Positions 13,733 through 21,134 of a DNA stretch of 38,168 bases are shown piece after piece. Source of the stretch: a virus; IMG/VR virus record IMGVR_UViG_3300010885_004387, positions 1 to 38,168 of that record, one strand, 5' to 3'. The translations under genes and the position numbers were made by a program. Each line of letters opens with the position of its first letter. The stretch's first letter is position 1. The notes beneath the pieces were generated by a model. The model was not told the origin of the DNA. It saw only the letters and a list, made by a program, of their open reading frames with translations, and made no database searches.

Positions 13733-14151
13733 ATTGCGACGAATGTGGGCGCAAAGATCTAAACATGGACGAAGTGGCTTACGGGCATGATTGCGAAGTC
13801 AAATCAACCAAGGAATACAACGGCTGGAAGAATCACGCAACATGGAATTGCGCTTTGTTCCTTGCTAATGACGAAGGAATCTACAACGGCGCGGTTGCAT
13901 TCATGGCAGATTACAAAGGCGAAAGCCCTTACATAGATTTTTGCAAAGAATCGGGCTTGGACAATCAAAAAACGCCCGACAAAATTAAGTGGATCAGTGA
14001 AGAATTAGATTACGCAGCCTTGAATCGCGCAATGTGGGAGTTTGCTCCAGAAACTGCGCCATGCACAAGGTGTGAAACAAAGGTAGAGCCGGATTCTTTG
14101 ACGCGCTTGCTTGATTGGAACCTCTGCTCAGACTGCGTAGATGACCTGTAA
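13729..14151 (+). CDS. DUF7249-like protein with flanking Cys pairs
   Basis: Start ATG 13729 with AGGAGG 7 bases upstream; 140 residues. A short Cys-containing N-terminus (NCDECGRK) precedes a core with YNGWKNHATWNCALFLANDE, a pattern I associate with DUF7249 of phages, and a C-terminal CTRC...CSDC zinc ribbon. The family has no known role. It is the longest protein of the small-gene cluster and ends in a TAATG overlap. Metal binding is likely; the family name is from memory of the motif. Confidence 0.6.
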   Translation: MNCDECGRKDLNMDEVAYGHDCEVKSTKEYNGWKNHATWNCALFLANDEGIYNGAVAFMADYKGESPYIDFCKESGLDNQKTPDKIKWISEELDYAALNRAMWEFAPETAPCTRCETKVEPDSLTRLLDWNLCSDCVDDL

Positions 14152-14345
14152 TGAGCCAATACCAGATCACAGTTTTCATTGACGGCGTCAAGACAAGCGA
14201 TTTTTTCTTCAGCCATGCAATAGAAGCCGTAGAAGCTTGGCAGAAGTTTGAAGATTATGGCGACGCGAAAGAGATCCGAACAATTATTTTCATTCCTCCG
14301 CTTGGAGAAGTAGCAACGAAATCTTTCTACCACCGGTATCCATAG
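14151..14345 (+). CDS. Small hypothetical protein
   Basis: 64 residues from ATG 14151 (TAATG overlap). It predicts a beta-alpha-beta domain: YQITVFIDGV, then AIEAVEAWQKFEDYG, then IRTIIFIPP. No family is recognised. It is the last gene before the non-coding structured stretch at 14345-14464. Confidence 0.55.
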   Translation: MSQYQITVFIDGVKTSDFFFSHAIEAVEAWQKFEDYGDAKEIRTIIFIPPLGEVATKSFYHRYP

Positions 14346-14464
14346 GCGTTAAAGCAGGTTATTCATTTCCTGCCAAGACTGGTCATGAAGGCAACCCTTG
14401 CCGAGCCAGATCTGCGCCACCGATTCGGCTCCTGACTGCCGTTCCAGTTGGGAGCCGAAATCGG
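14345..14464 (+). other. Structured non-coding stretch, possible ncRNA or leader
   Basis: The 169-base gap at 14346-14514 is the longest without a gene. It has nested inverted repeats: an outer GGCG/CGCC pair (14345-14348, 14415-14418) enclosing GCAGG/CCTGC (14354-14358, 14369-14373) and CTGG/CCAG (14379-14382, 14406-14409), the latter topped by GGCAA/TTGCC (14390-14394, 14398-14402). Next to it is a 13-bp stem with one bulged A (14420-14432 with 14451-14464) capped by ACTG/CAGT. AGCCG/CGGCT (14453-14457, 14462-14466) is a competing hairpin. No T run follows, so it is not a simple terminator. It is not a tRNA: no GTTCGA T-loop. Strand and function are unproven. Confidence 0.5.
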
Positions 14465-14514
14465 CTTACGGATACAATAAATGCACCAAACTCTTCTCTG
14501 AAAGGGGAACGAAA

Positions 14515-14613
14515 ATGGAAAGTCAAGACAAAATGATCCAGCGCTGCACAGGTTGTGGCGCTCAAATTTACGGAATTACGATCTGCGCCCATTGTGGCGG
14601 AAAGAAGGGCTGA
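14515..14613 (+). CDS. Zinc-ribbon mini-protein
   Basis: 32 residues from ATG 14515, with GAAAGGGG upstream. CTGC and CAHC knuckles 12 residues apart form a compact zinc ribbon. It follows the structured stretch and is therefore the first gene that this element could control. It overlaps the transglycosylase start in another frame. Confidence 0.55.
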   Translation: MESQDKMIQRCTGCGAQIYGITICAHCGGKKG

Positions 14614-15046
14614 TCCGATACGGTTTCTCGCACGAGTCCTTGTAATTGCCCTAGCGGTTGGACTCTGCACTCCTTTGACTTCTGGAATTGCGCAAGCTCC
14701 CAAGGCGACACCTGCGCAACGCTTGAAAATTATGACTCCCAAAGAGATTGCTCACCTGCGAGTAATGGAGCAATGGGGAAGCAAAAAAGAGTTTGCTTGC
14801 CTCGATCAGCTCGTTCATCACGAAAGCCGTTGGAATCCTTTGTCGCACAATAAATCCTCCGGAGCCTTTGGGCTTTTTCAATTTTTGCCCTCTACTTGGG
14901 CTAACTACAAATACCCTTACAAACCAAAAGACCCAGCGATCCAGATAAAGGCAGGGCTGAGATACATTTTCAAGCGCTACGGATCTCCTTGCAAAGCGTG
15001 GTCTTTTTGGCAACTCCAAGCGCAAAAAGGGAATCCTTGGTATTAA
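14594..15046 (+). CDS. Secreted transglycosylase-like cell-wall hydrolase
   Basis: GTG 14594 is preferred, giving a clean signal peptide (MAERRADPIRFLARV start, hydrophobic core, likely cut after GIAQA); GTG 14555 is the alternative. The roughly 150-residue product has a lysozyme-like transglycosylase domain: a catalytic Glu in LVHHESRWNP, SGAFGLFQFLPSTWANY, GLRYIFKRYG and the closing KAWSFWQLQAQKGNPWY. It would be exported by Sec and cut glycan strands. It is far from the lysis cassette and among early genes, so it may aid lysis, act in entry if packaged, or loosen the wall. Confidence 0.8.
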   Translation: MAERRADPIRFLARVLVIALAVGLCTPLTSGIAQAPKATPAQRLKIMTPKEIAHLRVMEQWGSKKEFACLDQLVHHESRWNPLSHNKSSGAFGLFQFLPSTWANYKYPYKPKDPAIQIKAGLRYIFKRYGSPCKAWSFWQLQAQKGNPWY

Positions 15047-15055
15047 GATCCGTCT

Positions 15056-15388
15056 ATGGACAAAAAGATTGCTCAAAAAGTTATTGAGCGCGCTGGAGGG
15101 TATTGCGAGAAATGCGGAGGCTCTCTTTCTGAGGCTTACAATCTGCACCACCGCAAGCTCAAATCTAGGGGCGGCAAGGATCAAGTTTCTAACTTAATTG
15201 TTGTACATAATTTTTGCCACATTCAGCAAAAAGATTCAATCCACGACAATCCTGAAGAATCTGAGCGTATGGGATTTATGGTCCCTTCATGGGCAAGCCC
15301 TGAAGATCACCCTCTAATTAGACCAGACGGCTCTGTCGTATTACTATTAGAAGACGGAAGCTACAAATTACTAGAGAAGGCGAAGTAA
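15056..15388 (+). CDS. HNH endonuclease
   Basis: 110 residues. The HNH core is visible: CEKC (17-20), HH at 31-32, N46, H51 and C54/H55, giving the beta-beta-alpha-metal fold with a structural zinc. The C-terminal half is shorter and unassigned (EESERMGFMVPSWASPEDHP). It may nick or cut DNA during packaging, recombination or host degradation. HNH proteins next to terminase often help packaging, but here the terminase is over 2 kb downstream. Confidence 0.85.
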   Translation: MDKKIAQKVIERAGGYCEKCGGSLSEAYNLHHRKLKSRGGKDQVSNLIVVHNFCHIQQKDSIHDNPEESERMGFMVPSWASPEDHPLIRPDGSVVLLLEDGSYKLLEKAK

Positions 15389-15757
15389 ATGGCACAAATT
15401 ACAGTTCAAGGCAACATTGGAAAAGATCCAGAAATCAAGTTCTCTGGCGATCTTGCAATTACAAAGTTTTCTCTTGCAGAAACTCCGCGCACAAAAAATA
15501 AAGCGACGGGGCAATGGGAAGACGGCGAAACAATTTGGTTTAACGTTGTGGTTTTTGGATCACAAGCTGAAACTGTTGTTGATAACTATGCCAAGGGAGA
15601 TTCTGTTCTCATAATTGGAAAGTTTCGGCAATCAAATTACAAAGACAAGGCTGGCGAAGAGAAAACCTCGCTTGAAATCAACGCAGAATACATTGGCAAA
15701 GTTGCTCGCTCCGGCAAGAGCAAGCCAGCGCCAAAAGAAGAGGTTGCTCCATGGTAG
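15389..15757 (+). CDS. ssb: Single-stranded DNA-binding protein
   Basis: 122 residues with an OB-fold in the SSB pattern: VQGNIGKDPEIKF at the start, IWFNVVVFGSQAETVVDNY in the middle, then SVLIIGKFRQ and SLEINAEYIGKV. The tail is a short basic/Pro linker ending EEVAPW rather than the usual acidic DDDIPF tip, so binding to host partner proteins may be weak or different. It coats ssDNA in replication and recombination. It starts 1 base after the HNH gene and overlaps the next gene. Confidence 0.92.
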   Translation: MAQITVQGNIGKDPEIKFSGDLAITKFSLAETPRTKNKATGQWEDGETIWFNVVVFGSQAETVVDNYAKGDSVLIIGKFRQSNYKDKAGEEKTSLEINAEYIGKVARSGKSKPAPKEEVAPW

Positions 15758-15936
15758 AGAATGAAATGTCCTCGCAAGAAGTTGCGGATCTTCTTGGCAT
15801 TACTATTAACAACCTTCGCCAGATTCAGCACAGAGGCACTTTGAAATGGAAGAGGCGCGAATGGCGAAATGTTTTCTATTCTACCGAAGAGGTTCTGGCT
15901 TATGCAGCCAAGCGAGAGGCGCGTAAGCACCGCTAG
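15751..15936 (+). CDS. Small MerR/excisionase-like DNA-binding protein
   Basis: 61 residues, overlapping the SSB gene by 7 bases. The region SSQEVADLLGITINNLRQIQHRG is a typical helix-turn-helix_17 (MerR/Xis-type) start, followed by a basic wing (LKWKRREWRNVFYSTEEVLAY). Excisionases share this fold, but no integrase is present, so a regulator or DNA-bending protein is likelier. Confidence 0.7.
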   Translation: MVENEMSSQEVADLLGITINNLRQIQHRGTLKWKRREWRNVFYSTEEVLAYAAKREARKHR

Positions 15937-15945
15937 TCTTTGTGC

Positions 15946-16122
15946 ATGAGCGTTGTAATAACTGAAGAGGTTACAGTCGAAGATCTCGACGAAGCTATGA
16001 AGCACATTCAAGTGCTTCTGGCTGATAACCGCCTGAAGCCACAACGCAGAAATCTTTTACTAGAAACTTTGGACGATCTATTAGACGAGCGCTTGAAACT
16101 GGCGAACATAAAACCTCAGTGA
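15946..16122 (+). CDS. Small helical protein
   Basis: 58 residues from ATG 15946; no clear ribosome site is seen. It is acidic at the N-terminus (VITEEVTVEDLDEAMKHI), then a basic helix pair (NRLKPQRRNLLLETLDDLL). No family is recognised. It sits 9 bases after the HTH gene. Confidence 0.5.
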   Translation: MSVVITEEVTVEDLDEAMKHIQVLLADNRLKPQRRNLLLETLDDLLDERLKLANIKPQ

Positions 16123-16145
16123 TAAAGTAATGTGTGGAGGCAAAC

Positions 16146-17459
16146 ATGGAGATTAAGTCGGTAAAGATTGAAGAAATAAAGCTTGACCCAAATAACGCTC
16201 GCAAGCATTCAGAAAAGAATCTTGCAGCGATCTCCGCAAGCCTTAAACAATTCGGACAAAGAAAGCCAATTGTTGTTCATAACGGAGTGATCCTTGCAGG
16301 TAATGGAACTTATTCAGCGGCTTGCAGTTTAGGCTGGGAAGAGATTTCTATTGTGGAAGTACCAAGCGAATGGGATTCAGACACGGCAAAGGCTTATGCG
16401 CTCGCAGATAATCGCACCGCCGAATTAGCGGAATGGGATACTGAGCACTTAGCAAAGCAACTCTTAGAGCTGGACGAAATGGGTTGGGAAGTCGGCGACC
16501 TTGGATTTGATGTTCCTGATAAGCCAAACGACAAAATAGAAAAGCCTTCGATCTCTCTTGCAGAGAAGTTTCTTGTTCCTCCTTTCAGCGTCTTAGATAC
16601 CAGAGCCGGATACTGGCAGCAGCGCAAAAGAGTTTGGTTGGATTATGGAATCAAAAGCGAAGAGGGCAGAAAAAAGAATCTGCTCAATTTCTCAAAAACA
16701 ATCAACCCTGAAGGTTTGACAAGTATTTTTGACCCTGTGCTTTGCGAGATTGCTTACCGCTGGTTTACAGCTCCAAAGTCGCAGATCCTTGACCCTTTTG
16801 CCGGAGGATCAGTGCGTGGTATTACGGCAGCCTATCTCGGTCATAATTACCTCGGCTTAGAATTAAGCGAAACGCAGGTAAAAGCGAATGAGCAACAGGC
16901 AGACGGACTCTTAGAAGATAAGAGAGGGTTGGTAAATTGGATAATCGGCGACAGTAATGAATCTCTTGACGCTCTCCCAGAGGATTTCAAAGCTGATTTG
17001 ATTATGTCTTGCCCTCCGTATGCTGATCTTGAAGTCTATTCTGACGATCCTGCCGACATTTCCAACATGCCATACCCAGAGTTTCTTGCAATCTACCGCT
17101 CAATCATTGCCAAGGCGGTAAGCAGATTGAAAGAAGATAGATTCGCCTTCTGGGTTGTCACTGAGGTTCGCGACAAAAAGACAGGCTTATACAGAAAGTT
17201 TGTTCCAGATACGATTGCAGCTTTTGAGGACGAAGGAATGAGCTTTTACAATGAGATTATTCTTCTCAGCCCTGTGGGTAATGCTGCTATGCGCGCAGGT
17301 AATTTCTTCACCCATAGCCGGAAGTTAGGCAGGATTCACCAGAATGTTCTTGTCTTTGTCAAGGGAGATCCCAAGAAAGCAACAGAGTTTTGCGGAGAAG
17401 TAGATTTCACCACCGAAAGCACTTTCTTTGTAGAGAATGAAGAAACGCCATGGGCTTAG
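16146..17459 (+). CDS. ParB-like domain fused to DNA methyltransferase
   Basis: ATG 16146 with GGAGG 5 bases upstream; 437 residues. Residues 1-95 are a ParB/Srx-like domain (IKLDPNNARKH, QFGQRKPIVV, LAGNGTYSAACSLGW, ALADNRTAELAEWD). The C-terminal part is an amino-methyltransferase: LDPFAGGSVRG (216-225) binds SAM and CPPY (289-292) is motif IV. Adenine enzymes usually read DPPY and N4-cytosine enzymes SPPY, so CPPY leaves the target base open. The ParB part may find DNA sites or use CTP/ATP as switch or nuclease; related phages carry such fusions. It is a candidate for modifying phage DNA before packaging, as the terminase follows directly. Confidence 0.82.
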   Translation: MEIKSVKIEEIKLDPNNARKHSEKNLAAISASLKQFGQRKPIVVHNGVILAGNGTYSAACSLGWEEISIVEVPSEWDSDTAKAYALADNRTAELAEWDTEHLAKQLLELDEMGWEVGDLGFDVPDKPNDKIEKPSISLAEKFLVPPFSVLDTRAGYWQQRKRVWLDYGIKSEEGRKKNLLNFSKTINPEGLTSIFDPVLCEIAYRWFTAPKSQILDPFAGGSVRGITAAYLGHNYLGLELSETQVKANEQQADGLLEDKRGLVNWIIGDSNESLDALPEDFKADLIMSCPPYADLEVYSDDPADISNMPYPEFLAIYRSIIAKAVSRLKEDRFAFWVVTEVRDKKTGLYRKFVPDTIAAFEDEGMSFYNEIILLSPVGNAAMRAGNFFTHSRKLGRIHQNVLVFVKGDPKKATEFCGEVDFTTESTFFVENEETPWA

Positions 17460-17477
17460 TGAAATTACAATGTAACC

Positions 17478-17975
17478 ATGAGTAAATCGAGTGCAAAAGC
17501 AGCGAGCGAAAAGGCAAAGCTTGAGTTAGAACTATTTGAGAAAGATCGTCAGGTTATCAAGTTCCGCCAAGGCGGATTGACCTTTGACGAGATAGCGCAG
17601 CGAATGGGCTACTCGCACCCTTCTGGCGCTCACATGGCATTCAAACGCGCAATGGAAAGAATTGCAGACGAAGCGATTGCCAGCGAAGGCAGGGCGCTTC
17701 ACCGAATCAGATTAGAAACAGCTCTCTCTGCAATCTGGAATCAAGTGCTGAAAGGTGATCTTCCGGCAATAAATACAATGTTGAAGATTCTGGAGCGCGA
17801 CGCAAAGCTCTATGGCTTGGACGCACCTATGAAGGCAGAGTTGGAGGTGACAAATTATGACGGAAACATTTTACGACAGAGAACACGCGAGATTGTCCAA
17901 GCAATTCGAGAGGTTGCAGGACAGGAGGATTCTCTGGGAGAACGATCTGGCGAGACCGGAGCAGCTCCCGAATGA
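17478..17975 (+). CDS. Terminase small subunit-like protein
   Basis: 165 residues. The N-terminal helices have an HTH (GGLTFDEIAQRMGYSHPSGA) as in DNA-binding small terminases, followed by long helices (FKRAMERIADEAIASEGRA, LSAIWNQVLKGDLPAIN). Its last 119 bases overlap the large terminase gene in another frame, an unusually long overlap. It should recognise packaging sites and feed DNA to the large subunit. Confidence 0.75.
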   Translation: MSKSSAKAASEKAKLELELFEKDRQVIKFRQGGLTFDEIAQRMGYSHPSGAHMAFKRAMERIADEAIASEGRALHRIRLETALSAIWNQVLKGDLPAINTMLKILERDAKLYGLDAPMKAELEVTNYDGNILRQRTREIVQAIREVAGQEDSLGERSGETGAAPE

Positions 17976-19221
17976 GGACGAGGCTTGGACGACATGGCTT
18001 TATCTTGCAGGGCGCGGAGCAGGAAAGACAAGAACTGCTGCTGAATGGATTGCGTGGCAAGCGATCACGCAAAACAATACGCGCTGGGCAGTTATCGCAC
18101 CAACCTTTGGCGACGTTCGAGATACTTGCGCTGAGGGCGAGTCGGGCTTGCTCCCCATTCTTCGCGAGTATGGCGTTCTCGATTATTACAACCGAACTAT
18201 TGGGGAGATCAAACTTGTCAATGGGAGCAGAATCAAGCTCTTCTCAGCCGACGAGCCGGATCGCCTCAGAGGGCCGCAACACCACGGAGCTTGGTGTGAT
18301 GAATTAGCCGCTTGGCGCTATGAAGATACTTACGACCAGCTCCAATTCGGCCTCCGGCTTGGAGATCACCCTAGAACTGTAATTACGACAACGCCAAAGC
18401 CTGTGCCTTTGATCCGAAAGCTAAACTCCAGAGATGACGGCTCCGTTGTGGTTGTCCGAGGCTCGACTTTCGACAATGCAGCCAACCTTGCTCCCCAAGC
18501 CTTGATCGAATTGCAAGCGCGCTATAACAACACGCGCCTTGGCCGGCAGGAGCTATACGGAGAAATCCTTGAAGACGTCGAAGGAGCGCTCTGGACGCGT
18601 GGGCTAATTGAGCGCAATCGCATTACGGAGATCCCTGCTCTTTCTCGGATTACTGTTTCAATAGATCCAGCGGTTACCAATACGCAAGCCTCAGACGAAA
18701 CGGGAATCTTGGTTTGCGGTGCAGACGCTAGAGGCTACGGCTATGTTCTCGGAGATTATTCCTTCAAAGGATCTCCTCTTGAATGGGCGCGCAAAGCGGT
18801 AGAAATCTTCAAGCAATGGAAAGCAGATTCAATCTTGGTGGAAGTCAATCAAGGAGGCGACATGGTTAGCGCAGTTCTCCGGCAGGTGGACGCGACTTTG
18901 CCTATTCGAGAAGTGAGAGTCCATGTTGGAAAGAAGCTCAGAGCAGAGCCAGTTGCTGCAATGTATGAGCAGGGCAGAATCAAGCACGTCGGAGCCTTTG
19001 AGAAATTAGAAGAGCAGATGACTCTCTGGACTCCTGAAAGCTCAGACTCTCCAGATCGCCTTGACGCAATGGTGCAAGGATTCAGCGATCTTCTAGGAAC
19101 TGCAAACATTTCAAATTATTTCAATGCGATTGCAAACTTTTGTTCAAAATGTAATTTGCCAATGCCGAAGTCGCAAAGCCATTGCTCAAAGTGTGGTTCT
19201 GTTATGATTATCGCGCCGTAA
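17857..19221 (+). CDS. Terminase large subunit with C-terminal zinc ribbon
   Basis: 454 residues, ATG 17857 with GGAGGTGA upstream inside the small-subunit gene. The ATPase part has Walker A AGRGAGKT (51-58) and Walker B HGAWCDE (D148, E149). The nuclease part has D270 (SIDPA), E329 (LVEVNQGGD) and D403 (DRLDAMV). After the nuclease comes a 40-residue extension with CxxC pairs at 429/432 and 443/446, a zinc ribbon not standard in terminases. The enzyme powers DNA packaging and cuts the concatemer. The extension might contact the portal or DNA. Confidence 0.95.
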   Translation: MTETFYDREHARLSKQFERLQDRRILWENDLARPEQLPNEDEAWTTWLYLAGRGAGKTRTAAEWIAWQAITQNNTRWAVIAPTFGDVRDTCAEGESGLLPILREYGVLDYYNRTIGEIKLVNGSRIKLFSADEPDRLRGPQHHGAWCDELAAWRYEDTYDQLQFGLRLGDHPRTVITTTPKPVPLIRKLNSRDDGSVVVVRGSTFDNAANLAPQALIELQARYNNTRLGRQELYGEILEDVEGALWTRGLIERNRITEIPALSRITVSIDPAVTNTQASDETGILVCGADARGYGYVLGDYSFKGSPLEWARKAVEIFKQWKADSILVEVNQGGDMVSAVLRQVDATLPIREVRVHVGKKLRAEPVAAMYEQGRIKHVGAFEKLEEQMTLWTPESSDSPDRLDAMVQGFSDLLGTANISNYFNAIANFCSKCNLPMPKSQSHCSKCGSVMIIAP

Positions 19222-19236
19222 CATGAGGGCTAACTA
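19208..19236 (+). promoter_or_regulatory. Partial third copy of the TGAGGGCTA motif before portal
   Basis: TGAGGGCTA at 19224-19232 repeats the core of modules A and B. The boxes at matching positions are weak (TTATCG at 19208, TAACTA at 19231, spacing 17), and no hairpin follows because the portal ribosome site comes almost at once. It could be a weak late promoter or an operator, or chance. Confidence 0.3.
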
Positions 19237-19247
19237 AGGAGATTCAC

Positions 19248-21134
19248 ATGGGTTTAAGAAACCGAATCGCAAAAGCAATCGCAGGAACAGATGTAGAAAA
19301 AGCAGCTCCTAATCTTCCAGCAGGTTCTACAGTTATGACCGAACAACAAATGCGACAAGCGCAAGGCGCTATCGGACAAACTTATGGCAACAATGTTCCA
19401 CTAGAGCGCAACCCTTGGCTCTCAATGGTTCCGTTTGGGCCGGGTAATCCAATAACACCGGGTGCAATCAACCCTCTTCGCGCAGACGGACGCCCAGATC
19501 CGCGACGCTATGAATACCAAGTAGCGCAAAACATAAACATTACAGAAACGCGACTTGTTCCTTTCAAGACTCTTCGAGCAGCGGCAGATCAAATTGACAT
19601 AATTCGCCGTTGCGTTGAAGTTATCAAATCAAAGTTAGTCGGATTAGATTTTGACATTGTGCTAGGAACAGACGCAGGAGAAAAGATTCAAGCAAAGTCA
19701 GGTGGAGATCATGTTCGCGCAATGGTGCAAGCTCGCGAAGAATTAACAGACGAGATTGACCGCATTCGCACATTCTGGGAAAACCCAGACAAAGCCAACG
19801 GATTAACTTTTACAGACTGGCTAATGATTGCGCTCGAAGAAGTTTTGGTTATTGACGCCCTTGCAATCTGGCCGCAAAAGACAGTAGGCGGAGAACTTTA
19901 TGGCTTGCAGATCTTAGACGGCGCAACGATTAAGCCTTTGCTTGATGATCGCGGTATGCGCCCTATGGCTCCGGCTCCGGCATTCCAACAGATTCTCTAC
20001 GGCTTCCCTCGCTCTGAGTTCTCAGCTAATAGCGACGACCCACAGGCAGACGGCGAATTTACTTGCGACGACCTTGCCTATCTTGTGCGCAATCGCAGAA
20101 CAACAAGCGTCTATGGACAAAGCCCAGTAGAGCGCTCGCTTCCGCTTGCAGACATTTATCTTCGACGCCAACAATGGATTCGCGCTGAATACACAGACGG
20201 CGTAATTCCGGCAATGATGTTTGAAACAGACGCGACATGGGGAACAAATCCTGATCTCTTGCGCGCGTATGAAAACATTTTGAATGATGATCTTGCAGGG
20301 CAGACAGAGCAACGCAAGCGCGCTCGCTTATTGCCAACAGGACTCAAAGCGGTAATGGACGAAGGCTATGGCGAGAAGTTCAAAGATACGCTGGATAACT
20401 TTCTCATTGAGTCAATCTGCGGTCACTTCGGAGTTCAGCCAACAGAAATTGGCTACAATCCAAAGGGCGGCTTAGGCGGAGCAGGATTTGAGCAAGGCAA
20501 GGCTGGAAATGCTGAAGCTCTTGGAGCGCAGCCTTTGATTCAATGGCTGAACAAAATGCTTACAAATCTTTCTTACGCTTACCTTGGAATGCCTCGCGAG
20601 CTTGAGTTTAAGCTCATGCCAAGCAAGCGCCAAGACGACGAATCTTCAGCTCGTAAGCACCAAATCGAGATCACCTCGGCTGCTAAGACAGTCAATGAGG
20701 GCAGAGCAGAACTTGGCTTACCTCTCTTGGATACTCCACAGGCTGACATGCCGATTCTTTTGGCTGGGCAATCTGTCCTCCTCTTCAGCCCTGACGGAAT
20801 TATTGACGCAATGGCCGGCGGATCAGCTCCTCAGCTCGAAGCTGACGGCGTAACAGAAATTGAAGGCACAGAAACGGAAGCTGACGGTACGCCAACAGCT
20901 AAGCCGGAAGTTGAGCCTGAAGAAGCGGCTAAAGAGCCGGAAGAGGCCGAGCCAAACAAGGTTGAGGTCGCTGCTGAGGTAAAAGCCTTTATGAAATGGG
21001 CCAACAAAGGCCGAAGAGGCCGAGATTTTGAGTTCAAAACCCTAGATTCTGTGGTAGCTGACGCTCTAAATCGTTGCGCAATGGAGGGAGATCTGGAGAC
21101 AGCTCGCCAATTAGCTAAGGCGTACATTTCCTAA
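19248..21134 (+). CDS. Portal protein
   Basis: 628 residues, ribosome site AAGGAGA. It follows terminase, as portals do. The core shows portal-like parts: a RLVPFKTLRAAADQIDIIRRCVEVIKS region, VYGQSPVERSLPLADIYLRRQQW and the LAGLD-like region around PTEIGYNPKGGLGG. It is longer than usual because of a roughly 100-residue acidic/Ala-Pro-Glu tail (PEVEPEEAAKEPEEAEP). It forms the dodecameric DNA channel in the capsid vertex. It overlaps the next gene at TAATG. Confidence 0.9.
   Translation: MGLRNRIAKAIAGTDVEKAAPNLPAGSTVMTEQQMRQAQGAIGQTYGNNVPLERNPWLSMVPFGPGNPITPGAINPLRADGRPDPRRYEYQVAQNINITETRLVPFKTLRAAADQIDIIRRCVEVIKSKLVGLDFDIVLGTDAGEKIQAKSGGDHVRAMVQAREELTDEIDRIRTFWENPDKANGLTFTDWLMIALEEVLVIDALAIWPQKTVGGELYGLQILDGATIKPLLDDRGMRPMAPAPAFQQILYGFPRSEFSANSDDPQADGEFTCDDLAYLVRNRRTTSVYGQSPVERSLPLADIYLRRQQWIRAEYTDGVIPAMMFETDATWGTNPDLLRAYENILNDDLAGQTEQRKRARLLPTGLKAVMDEGYGEKFKDTLDNFLIESICGHFGVQPTEIGYNPKGGLGGAGFEQGKAGNAEALGAQPLIQWLNKMLTNLSYAYLGMPRELEFKLMPSKRQDDESSARKHQIEITSAAKTVNEGRAELGLPLLDTPQADMPILLAGQSVLLFSPDGIIDAMAGGSAPQLEADGVTEIEGTETEADGTPTAKPEVEPEEAAKEPEEAEPNKVEVAAEVKAFMKWANKGRRGRDFEFKTLDSVVADALNRCAMEGDLETARQLAKAYIS

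Noticed and set aside
14346-14514. tRNA gene
   Set aside because: Stem-loops are present, but there is no T-arm GTTCGA, no 7-bp acceptor stem and no plausible anticodon arm.
15751-15936. Excisionase, implying a temperate phage
   Set aside because: The fold is Xis/MerR-like, but no integrase, repressor or attachment site was found.
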